This document shows positions 56,913 to 64,000 of a stretch of 64,000 nt of DNA, in pieces. Both the position numbers and the translations under genes were made by a program. Origin of the DNA: an uncultured beta proteobacterium (lineage in GTDB: Bacteria > Pseudomonadota > Gammaproteobacteria > Burkholderiales > Burkholderiaceae_C); the NCBI GenBank assembly GCA_903828235.1, contig CAIKLM010000122.1:45281-109280 (forward strand). Reading direction: 5' to 3'. Under the pieces are notes generated by a model, which did not search any database, was not told the origin of the DNA, and saw only the letters and a list, made by a program, of their open reading frames with translations. Each line of letters begins with the position of its first letter. Position 1 is the first letter of the stretch.

Positions 56913-59495
56913 ATGAGTCGAGTCCACGAAGAGATAAAGGCCTGGCTGCTGATGCAACAGGACTGGCTACAGGAGGCCGCAGACAGGCTCTTGAACCAGG
57001 GCCGGTTGCACGACCACGACATTGCCGCGGTTGCAGAGCTGCTGAAAACTGAGAAGGGCCAGGCGGTCACCAAGCATCGGGCCTACGCCTCGCTCACCAA
57101 GACGCCCGCGATTCCGGGCGAGCTGCGAATGATGAGCGTCTCGGATGTGCAGGGCATCGAGAACCTGTCGCCGAAGGCACCGCTCGATTTTGGGTCGGGC
57201 AACCTAGTGGTCGTCTATGGGCACAACGGCTCTGGCAAGTCCGGCTACACACGGATCCTAAAGAGAGCCAGCGGCAAGCCGCGTGCAGCGCCCTTAAAGG
57301 CGAACGTCTTTGGGGACGCTCCCGCTGCTCGGCAGTGCAAGCTTGAGTTCAAGGACGGGCAGAACTCGATAGCGTCGGTCTGGAAGGCTGACGACCAGGC
57401 GCTGGACGCGCTTCGAGCAATAGACATTTTCGACAGCGAGGAGGCGCAGCACTACCTGACCAAGGAGAGTTCTGCGGTCTACGTGCCTCCGCTCGTTTTT
57501 ATGTTCGAGCAGCTTGCCGCCGGCTGTGACGGCGTCAAGGAAGCTCTCCACACCGAGCAGGCCAAACTGGTAAGCGGTCTGCCTGCCATGCCTGCTGAGT
57601 TCGCAGCCACCGAGCCGGCTCGCCGCTACGCCGCTCTGCGGCCTGACATGACAGCGGCGGAGGTCGACCAGCTCACGGCGTGGATGCAGGAGCACGCCCA
57701 GCAGCTGACCGACCTGACAGAGCGGCTCAGGGTAGCCGACCCTGCAGCCGTGGCCACCCAGCGCAGAGCCAGGAAGGCACAGGTCCTTCAGATTGCCTTG
57801 GCATTGGGGAAGGGAGAGGCTGCCCTGGGCGAGGCTGGAGTCCAGGCCATTCGAGCGCTGCAGAACGCTGCCAAGGAGAAGAGGCGCGTGGCAACGGAGG
57901 CCGGAAAGGTCAACTCGGCGATCCTTGACGGTGTCGGCCAGCCGACTTGGCACGCGATGTGGAGCGCCGCTCGCGAGTACTCGCAGTTGGCGTACCCGGA
58001 AGGGAGATTCCCGGTCACCGACAAGGCGCGCTGCCTCCTTTGCCATCAAGAGTTACAGCCTGATGCTCAGCAGCGGCTCCAGGACTTCGAGGCCTTTGTT
58101 GAAAGCAAGCTAGAAGCAGAGGCGAAAGCTGCCGAAGAGGCACACGGGAAGGCTGTCGCAGCGTTGCCGACTGTGCCCAACGAAGGACAGTTGACGACTC
58201 AGTGTGCGGCGGCTTCCCTCGAAGAACCCGAGTGGCTCGAGAGCCTGAAAGCGTTCTGGCAGGCCGCCCGCCTAGCCAGTGAAGCGTTATTCGCCAGGGA
58301 GGCGAACAGGCCGGCAGTTCCCGCGCCCGCGGTCGCCGACCTCGTCGCTCGTTTGGAGGCCCGTGCGCAGGCACTGGAGGCAGAAGCGGTGCAGTTGGAT
58401 AAGGACGCCAAACTCTTCGACCGCGCCAAGGCTGCCAAACAAAAGTTGGCGCTCGAAGCGCAGCTATGGGTATCGCAACAGAAGGCCGCTGTCGTGACGG
58501 AGGTCGCACGGCGCAAGGCCTGGAACGACTTTGAGACTTGGAAGGGGCTTGCCAATCCAAGGCGAGTCTCCATCAGGGCCAGCGAGGTCGCCGAGAAAGT
58601 CATCACCGAGAGCTACGTCGGCCGCTTCAATGCGGAGCTTGAGGCCCTCGGAGCCAAGCGAGTTCGCGTCGCGATAGTCAAAACCCGCACCGACAGAGGG
58701 CGGGCCCTGCATCAGCTCAAGCTCACCGGGGTGAAGCGAGGGCAAGAGGAGCCGGCCGGGGTCCTCAGCGAAGGTGAGCGCCGCATCATCTCCCTCGCGG
58801 CGTTCCTCGCTGACGTCACGGGCAAGCCCAACATCGCTCCCTTCGTCTTCGACGACCCCATCTCGTCGCTCGACCAAGACTTCGAGTGGACCGTCGCCAA
58901 GAGGCTCGCTGAGCTGGCGAAGACGCGTCAGGTTCTAGTGTTCACGCACCGCCTGTCCCTCTACGGGGCCCTGGAGGACACGGCACGCAAGAACGGTGAT
59001 AAGTGGCGAGAGAGCAATCTGGTTCAACGCTGCATTGAGACATTCCTGGGAGCAGCCGGGCACCCCGTTGCCCAGGCGGTATGGAACTCGAAGACGGATG
59101 CCGCCAACAACAGCTTGCTTGAGCGGTTGAGGGAAGCCAAGCAGGCTGGTGAAGCAAGCGGCAGTCACATCTACAAGGCCCACGCCCAGGGCATCTGCAC
59201 CGACTTCCGCAAGCTCCTCGAGCGCACGGTCGAAGACGACCTACTGAATACCATCGTCAAGCGGCATCGGCGAAGCGTAACGACGGACGGCAAGCTGATA
59301 GCACTATCGGCAATCACCCATGCTGACTGTGCGTGCCTCGACACCTTGATGACCAAATACTCAAGCTATGAGCATAGCCAGTCGACCGAGACTCCGGCGT
59401 TCATTCCTGACGAGCCAGAGCTCAGAGCAGATATCGAGACGCTGAAGCAATGGAGGACTGACTTCCTGGCGCGACGCAAGGCTGCTCTCGGATAA
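56913..59495 (+). CDS. Rad50/SMC-like AAA ATPase with central CxxC, candidate defence protein
   Basis: The 860-residue protein has Walker A GHNGSGKS (G103-S110), a long coiled-coil region (about 255-600) with a central CLLC motif (C374-C377) like a zinc hook, signature LSEGERR (618-624), Walker B FVFDDP (644-649) and VLVFTHR. The last 100 residues hold R-x3-E (R766, E770) and a later His (H821 in SYEHSQ), a pattern also seen in the nuclease part of PrrC/RloC-like proteins. ATG at 56913 has GGGAGA upstream. It is 82 nt before the second gene and probably co-transcribed. Function unknown. Confidence 0.75.
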   Translation: MSRVHEEIKAWLLMQQDWLQEAADRLLNQGRLHDHDIAAVAELLKTEKGQAVTKHRAYASLTKTPAIPGELRMMSVSDVQGIENLSPKAPLDFGSGNLVVVYGHNGSGKSGYTRILKRASGKPRAAPLKANVFGDAPAARQCKLEFKDGQNSIASVWKADDQALDALRAIDIFDSEEAQHYLTKESSAVYVPPLVFMFEQLAAGCDGVKEALHTEQAKLVSGLPAMPAEFAATEPARRYAALRPDMTAAEVDQLTAWMQEHAQQLTDLTERLRVADPAAVATQRRARKAQVLQIALALGKGEAALGEAGVQAIRALQNAAKEKRRVATEAGKVNSAILDGVGQPTWHAMWSAAREYSQLAYPEGRFPVTDKARCLLCHQELQPDAQQRLQDFEAFVESKLEAEAKAAEEAHGKAVAALPTVPNEGQLTTQCAAASLEEPEWLESLKAFWQAARLASEALFAREANRPAVPAPAVADLVARLEARAQALEAEAVQLDKDAKLFDRAKAAKQKLALEAQLWVSQQKAAVVTEVARRKAWNDFETWKGLANPRRVSIRASEVAEKVITESYVGRFNAELEALGAKRVRVAIVKTRTDRGRALHQLKLTGVKRGQEEPAGVLSEGERRIISLAAFLADVTGKPNIAPFVFDDPISSLDQDFEWTVAKRLAELAKTRQVLVFTHRLSLYGALEDTARKNGDKWRESNLVQRCIETFLGAAGHPVAQAVWNSKTDAANNSLLERLREAKQAGEASGSHIYKAHAQGICTDFRKLLERTVEDDLLNTIVKRHRRSVTTDGKLIALSAITHADCACLDTLMTKYSSYEHSQSTETPAFIPDEPELRADIETLKQWRTDFLARRKAALG

Positions 59496-59577
59496 GGCAG
59501 GAACCGATACGGTCGCACCGGATTTCGTGCCCTCCTTCTCTCGCCACCGACAATGGTGCCAGCGAAGGAGGGCACCT

Positions 59578-61806
59578 ATGGCGGGGGATATCGAACTCTG
59601 GTCGCTCCGGAGGTTCCGGGACGTACCGATAAGGTTCGACTGGTTTGGGAATGTCAGGCGGTCGAACCACACCGGAGCACTGCTGTCGTACCTAACGATG
59701 TCATGCTCGTCGGTCAGCGACGGCGGATCGCCAATCCAATTGCCGAGGCCGCCAGGCAAGCAGCTGCCTTCCGTGGACATCCCCGTCAACTGGTTGGGGT
59801 TGGTCCGTCTGGGGGATGTCTGGAAGGCAGCCAGAAGGGTGGGTTCGGAGACCCTCGAACGAGTGACATTCCAAGGTCTGGTAGTTGACGACACGACCAC
59901 CTCCGACGGGCCGTGCGGCAAGTCATCGTTGCACGCTGACGGTGTTCGCAGGCACGACCTGCCGTTTGAACGGTTCAGGCGCCATGCCGACCACACTTTG
60001 GCCTACCTGGCGCGGGTGTCCGTAGCCCCTGGCTTAGTACTCCTCGTCCCCAGCATGGAGATCATCAGGTTCTACTTCGGCAGCAGCGGAGCGCTGCTCG
60101 GGAACATTTTCTCTGGTGCGTTCGCGAAGGACCACTTGTACACGGTCGCGAGCAAGAACGCCGACGGCGTCGCCAACATCACGTTGGCGAAGAACATTCC
60201 TGCCATGGGAGCAGCGACGGTTGCGCGTATTGCGTTCAACCCAGTGGCCAGAAGGCAGTTCCAGAGCATCGTGAACACCGGTGTCCGTGCCGCTGCGAAC
60301 CGTGAGCCGTGGTATCCGAGGGCGCTCTTCCCCTTTCAGGGGGAAACCGACCTCACCGCTGACGGCGTATGGCTGGAGGGTGCACCCGAACGAGTGTTCC
60401 TGGCACTGCGCCTGGTCTCATGCACCCACCCCTTCCCGTTCACCAAGCTGTACTACAAGGTCGACGCCGAAACGATCGCCAAGCTGATAGGCAGGGAGGC
60501 GAAGCCGCCGAAGCAAGGCGAGGACCAGCGGAAGTCAAGCGACGTATCAGTGCGGCAGGCACCTCAGGACACAGCACTGTCGCCTGCTCTGATTTCACGC
60601 AGGGCGGAAGTCGATCCGGACCCTTTCCCAGACCTGCTTGGCAAGCAGGTGTTGCGTCGCAAGGACGACGCACCGTCGCGAGCGCTGAGTCAACCGAAGC
60701 CTTCGGGTGGGGGTGCGGAGGCGAGCAGCGTGGCCACGGGCCCGAACAAAGATGGCGCCAGCCGCCCGGTTGAGGCATCCGAAATGGCCAGTGAGCCAAG
60801 CGCCGAGGTAGAGGAACCAATTGCGCTCCGAAGACTGCGAGATGCATCTGGGTCGACTGCCCCCGGGCTTGTCATCCGGGCATGTGCCCCGCTTCCCACC
60901 ACGCGCTCCTCAACTCGCATTGAACTCACGGCGGACGACGGACTGATCGTCGGGGTTTGGGCGTCGATGTTGACATTCCAGCCAGAGGCTGCTGACGCGA
61001 AGTCACTTCTCGTGTTGGCCGTGGAGGATCGACCCTACGACAACAGCCCGGACGTGGTTGCCTTCGACCTGTGGCAGAAGCCCAAGATCAAGCCCGCCCT
61101 GCTGGCATCGATGGCTCGGGTGTTCGTGACTCACGGCGAAGACCGAGACCACATAGCGAACGAACACAGCCTAATCGGGAGCTGGTCCTCGCAGTGCTTC
61201 GGCAATGGCGGCGAGGCTGGGGTCCTGCAGGAGTTACTTCAGCACGTTGCGTTCGTCGAGTGGGGAACGATCGACGGGCCATCGGCGGCTGACCCGCCTC
61301 CGGTAAAGGTGACGCCAATGCAGGCTTCGGCCACAACGTCCACCGAACGCGCAGCACTGTTCGTCCGGATGTTCGGGCACTTTGAAGAGGCACTGAACCG
61401 AATCAATCGGCGCAAGGAGGTTCGTGCCGACCTAGAAGGAGAGGAGCGCCGGTCAGAACCCGACTGGTGGGCCCTCGCGAAGCATGCTGCCGCCGTTCTG
61501 GCGCAGGATGACGGGGATGACCTCGGTGCTGCAGTCGATTGCCTATGCAGCTGGTTCGATGAAGGCGGTGACCTTGGCTATGGAGGCGCCTTTGCCGGAG
61601 CAATGGTCGGCTCACATCCTATACAGCGGGCATTCATGGCAATGCGACGCCTGAGAAATGCTGTTTCTCACCGTCAGAGGGGTGTTGCCAGCGGCCTCGC
61701 CGATTCAGATGGGGAGGCTGTAGCCGCTGCTCTGCTGCTGCTCCGCAGATACCTAGACCACGACCATAGCTTCCTTGTTGAGTATGAGGAGACGACGGCT
61801 ATCTGA
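59578..61806 (+). CDS. Large unknown protein with C-terminal HEPN-like region
   Basis: The 742-residue protein is not recognised as a known family. It has an N-terminal half with LLVPSMEIIRFYFGSSGALLGN, a polar linker rich in Ser/Glu/Pro (about 310-430), a beta-rich middle, and an alpha-helical C-terminal region. That region contains RRLRNAVSHR (R693-H698), matching the RNxxxH motif of HEPN ribonucleases, preceded by FGHFEEALNRINR. AAGGAGG lies 6 nt before ATG 59578. It may be the effector partner of the upstream ATPase. No signal peptide. Confidence 0.6.
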   Translation: MAGDIELWSLRRFRDVPIRFDWFGNVRRSNHTGALLSYLTMSCSSVSDGGSPIQLPRPPGKQLPSVDIPVNWLGLVRLGDVWKAARRVGSETLERVTFQGLVVDDTTTSDGPCGKSSLHADGVRRHDLPFERFRRHADHTLAYLARVSVAPGLVLLVPSMEIIRFYFGSSGALLGNIFSGAFAKDHLYTVASKNADGVANITLAKNIPAMGAATVARIAFNPVARRQFQSIVNTGVRAAANREPWYPRALFPFQGETDLTADGVWLEGAPERVFLALRLVSCTHPFPFTKLYYKVDAETIAKLIGREAKPPKQGEDQRKSSDVSVRQAPQDTALSPALISRRAEVDPDPFPDLLGKQVLRRKDDAPSRALSQPKPSGGGAEASSVATGPNKDGASRPVEASEMASEPSAEVEEPIALRRLRDASGSTAPGLVIRACAPLPTTRSSTRIELTADDGLIVGVWASMLTFQPEAADAKSLLVLAVEDRPYDNSPDVVAFDLWQKPKIKPALLASMARVFVTHGEDRDHIANEHSLIGSWSSQCFGNGGEAGVLQELLQHVAFVEWGTIDGPSAADPPPVKVTPMQASATTSTERAALFVRMFGHFEEALNRINRRKEVRADLEGEERRSEPDWWALAKHAAAVLAQDDGDDLGAAVDCLCSWFDEGGDLGYGGAFAGAMVGSHPIQRAFMAMRRLRNAVSHRQRGVASGLADSDGEAVAAALLLLRRYLDHDHSFLVEYEETTAI

Positions 61807-61808
61807 GG

Positions 61809-62171
61809 TCATGGCGACGCCTTCTTCTTGACGGATTTCTTGGCGGGCTTAGCCGGCGATCTGGCAGAACCGCTCTTCGCGGCAGAGTTCCGCGCCGACT
61901 TGTCCAGCGGCTGGTGGAACAGCGTGACGGCCATCGAGCGGACCTTGAAGTCAGTTCCAGAACCTGTGAGCTTGTGGGTCGAATAGAAGGCGAGCTTGTT
62001 CTTGCCGCAATCGGCGCATTGATAGCCGTCCGTGGTCAATTGGATGCGCCAGCCACTCAGCCTGCTGTGGGCATTGGCAGTCTTCACGAGGTAGAAGAGT
62101 AGGCCGCCTTGGTCGTGGGCGTACCTGTTCGCGAGTCGCGGGCGTTCCTTCGCCCCCGGCCTTCTCAGCAC
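61809..62171 (-). CDS. Hypothetical protein with CxxC and basic tail
   Basis: The 120-residue frame has a possible zinc motif (CADCGKNK) and a Lys/Ala/Pro-rich C-terminal tail (PAKPAKKSVKKKASP), typical of nucleic-acid-binding tails. GTG start with GGGAG 9 nt upstream. It is convergent with the unknown gene and ends 3 nt from its stop. A short overlapping frame (ATG 62175) competes, so the call is moderate. Confidence 0.45.
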   Translation of the reverse strand: MLRRPGAKERPRLANRYAHDQGGLLFYLVKTANAHSRLSGWRIQLTTDGYQCADCGKNKLAFYSTHKLTGSGTDFKVRSMAVTLFHQPLDKSARNSAAKSGSARSPAKPAKKSVKKKASP

Positions 62172-62520
62172 TCATGTCGCTCCCTGGTGGTCTTTGTTGA
62201 TTGCTGCGGCGCATGGTAGCCCGCAGAAATAGGCGATCGATTTGGGGTGAGCCCGATTTGGTTGCACCGAAATCAGCCTCAGAGCAGATCGTCAACACAT
62301 GCTCAGGATGTGCCGCCGATTCGAAGCGGTGCCCGGCCTGCGGGCTGGTTGTCGCGAGCGCCGGTAGCGTTGAGCACGCCCAGTTTCGGAGCGTCGCACC
62401 GCCTATATGTGTGCATCAAGGTGCCGTCGGACGAGGGGACGATGGAAACAGGTCTGCGGAAAAATTGTTAGTAGCTGCTACCCCGGAAGGCCACTAAAAA
62501 CCTGCTACCTGCTTAGTCAG
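62172..62520. other. No gene recognised; island end region
   Basis: No gene. Two copies of CTGCTACC lie at 62475 and 62502 and may belong to the terminal repeat array of the element. Confidence 0.4.
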
Positions 62521-62573
62521 GCATTCTCATAAGACTTCATTCTCATTGAAGTTTGTATTGTTCTCACTTATCA
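62521..62573. mobile_element. Probable right end of the island: TTCTCAy iterons at the comM junction
   Basis: Three TTCTCAT/TTCTCAC sites (62525, 62541, 62561) are spaced 16-20 bp apart, the arrangement of transposase-binding sites at Tn7-like transposon ends. On the minus strand the end would read TGATAAGTGAGAAC, directly against the comM coding sequence. The transposase family and the precise boundary are inferred. Confidence 0.5.
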
Positions 62574-63461
62574 ACGTACGCCCCAGCCGCCGCCCACCAG
62601 GGCCACGGCGCTGGCGGAGTGGTGCGGGCTGCGGAACGGACGCTGGCCGAAGGCGACCGCATCGGTGCCCGCACGCGACAGGCCGCGCAGCGCGGCGCTT
62701 TGCAAGGCTTCCTCGTCGCTCATGGGGGGCAGCAGGGACGGCAGGCGCTGCGCCAGCATGGACTTGCCGGTGCCCGGGGGCCCGATCAACAGCAGGCTGT
62801 GCTGGCCCGCCGCGGCGATCTCCAGCGCCCGGCGCGCTGCGGCTTGGCCGCGCACCTCCACCAGGTCCGGGCCGTCGTCCTGGGCTTGGGCGGGGCGTTG
62901 CGGCACCGCTCGGGGCAGTTCTACGCCGGGAGCGTCCTCCTGGCTGGGCATCAAGGTCTGCGCCACTTCCAGCAGGTGCGTCGCCTGCCGCACCTCCAGG
63001 CCCTGCACCAGCGCGGCCTCGGCGGCGCTGGCCGCGGGCAGCACCAGGGTGCGGGTGGTCTGCTCGCGCCGCGCCGCCAGGGCCAGGGCCAGGGCGCCCC
63101 GCACCGGTTGCAGAGCGCCGGCCAGCGAGAGTTCGCCCGCCACCTCCAGCCCCTGCAGCCGGGCCGGGTCGATCACCCCACTGGCGGCCAGGATGCCCAG
63201 CGCGCTGGGCAGATCGCAGCGGCCGGATTCCTTGGGCAGGTCGGCCGGCGCCAGATTCACGGTCACTCGCTGGTTGTGCGGAAAGGCGAAGCCGCTCTCC
63301 GACAGGGCTGCCCGCACACGCTCGCGCGCTTCCTTCACTTCCGTGTCAGCCAGGCCCACCAGGGTGAAGCTGGGCAGGCCGTTGGCCAGATGCACCTCCA
63401 CGCGCACGGCGGGCGCCTCCAGGCCGTCCAGGGCACGGCTCATCACCACGGCAAGCGTCAT
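62571..63461 (-). pseudogene. comM: comM (yifB) 5' part, interrupted after residue 296
   Basis: The frame starts MTLAVVMSRALDGLEAP and contains the YifB N-terminal domain and the Walker A LLLIGPPGTGKSML; it then runs to RPFRSPHHSASAVALVGGG and stops after three more residues. Full-length ComM is about 500 residues and continues with the Walker B region LFLDELPEF. ComM is a DNA helicase for branch migration in natural transformation. The 3' part should lie beyond the other end of the island. Confidence 0.9.
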
Positions 63462-63775
63462 CTCGGTGTCCTTGGCGTGCAGGCGGACCTGCGGGAAAGG
63501 CCGCGCGGCGAGAGCCTTGCGCGGCGTCAGGGATTCTGTGAAGCCCTGCCGCGTTTGTATGCACCCCTTTGGCGCCCCTCTTTGGTGCGCACCTTTGTGG
63601 GGCACTCCGATGGGGGTGTTGGCGCTTCAAAGCGGGGCGGGTGGGTGCGCTGTCCTGGCTTTTCTCTCCTGTTCCGGGCTCTTGCGGCCCCGTCGTGCCT
63701 GGCGTCGAGGTGGGACTCAAGGCTGGCACGGAAGGTGCAGACAGCTGGTCAACCATTCATCACCAAGGAGTTCCC
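63462..63775. other. Divergent intergenic region comM/torF-like
   Basis: No gene. It should hold divergent promoters of comM and the porin gene. No clear operator was recognised. AAGGAG at 63765-63770 serves the porin start. Confidence 0.5.
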
Positions 63776-64000
63776 ATGAAATCGCTGTCCCTCGCCTCCA
63801 TCGCCGTTGCCGTGGCTGCGCTGTCCGCTGTGGCTGTGCCGTCCGTCACCCTGGCGGCCGATTCCTCCGTCGCCTTCAACGCCGGTGTGGTCACCGATTA
63901 CCGCTACCGCGGCATCTCCCAGAGCCGCCTGCAACCCGCCCTGCAGGGCGGCGTGGACTTCACGGCCGGTGCTTTCTATCTCGGTGCCTGGGGCTCGACC
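63776..64000 (+). CDS. TorF-family putative porin (5' part)
   Basis: The first 75 residues show a signal peptide (SIAVAVAALSAVAVPSVTLA) and the family start SSVAFNAGVVTDYRYRGISQS. AAGGAG lies 5 nt before ATG. In Burkholderiales this gene commonly lies beside comM and glnK-amtB, so it marks the host chromosome side of the junction. Truncated by the window end. Confidence 0.85.
   Translation, partial: MKSLSLASIAVAVAALSAVAVPSVTLAADSSVAFNAGVVTDYRYRGISQSRLQPALQGGVDFTAGAFYLGAWGST

Noticed and set aside
59578-61806. Identification of the unknown protein as TnsE or another transposition protein
   Set aside because: The comM target invites a Tn7-like explanation, but no reliable TnsE motif is seen and no tnsABC genes are nearby; left as unknown.
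62546-63367. 273-aa plus-strand frame over comM
   Set aside because: Pro/Arg-rich shadow of the minus-strand comM sequence.

Overview
The window looks like a 62.5 kb accessory metal-resistance region of a high-GC betaproteobacterium, most likely Burkholderiales. This rests on the GC-rich codon usage, many ATGA-overlapping operons, CzcI/CzcE-like proteins, DUF4148 and DUF3703 families, and the TorF porin next to comM at the right edge. No rRNA, tRNA or CRISPR array was seen.

Layout. 1-4.9 kb (+): the end of a TolC-like gene followed by cusB (with a fused CusF-like domain) and cusA, a Cu(I)/Ag(I) RND pump. 4.9-15.2 kb (-): dsbA/dsbB, two small periplasmic or lipoprotein genes, a second heavy-metal RND system in czcI-C-x-B-A order, and a CzcE-like protein. 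15.3-18.5 kb: a CadR/PbrR-type MerR regulator divergent from a Cd/Zn/Pb P-type ATPase plus DUF3703. 18.6-25.9 kb: an SRPBCC-like protein, a BASS/ACR3-like transporter, a two-component system with divergent DUF4148 gene, a second czcI with a remnant of czcC, a transglutaminase-like protein, a CDF transporter, YnfA and a second CadR-type regulator that seems to use an ATC start. 26.3-29.3 kb: the copA ATPase and cueR. 29.3-35.2 kb (-): a periplasmic copper operon (secreted protein, CusF, DUF411, cupredoxin, multicopper oxidase, TolC-like lipoprotein and two small exported proteins). 35.3-37.9 kb: a paralogous two-component/DUF4148 module. 39.0-43.5 kb: a second CueR regulon with three canonical CueR promoters (regulator, CopZ-like chaperone/Met-rich lipoprotein/DUF2933, and a CopB-like ATPase).

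43.5-46 kb is a scar zone holding IS91-family transposase remnants, a histidine-kinase fragment, a diverged dispersed repeat, exoD and an mscS-type channel. 47-50.3 kb is a PepSY/two-component cluster around a symmetrical TGAAC operator. 50.9-56.4 kb holds endonuclease I, an SOS-type umuDC operon behind a LexA-like box, an H-NS-like protein, an EEP nuclease and a DUF4174 protein. 56.9-61.8 kb is an uncharacterised two-gene unit: a Rad50-like AAA ATPase with a central CxxC and a large protein ending in a HEPN-like RNxxxH helix region.

At 62.57 kb the comM (yifB) reading frame stops abruptly at a block of TTCTCAy iterons. comM is a known island target in other bacteria, so this is probably the right end of the island; beyond it are the 5' part of comM and the torF-type porin of the host chromosome.

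Functionally the island layers cytoplasmic export (CopA, CopB-like, CadA-like, CDF), trans-envelope export (two RND pumps), periplasmic binding and oxidation (CusF, cupredoxin, multicopper oxidase, CzcE, Met-rich lipoprotein), and several metal sensors. The strongest candidate for an undescribed system is the ATPase/HEPN-like pair beside the island end. The UmuD homologue lacking both catalytic residues is the clearest single-gene oddity.
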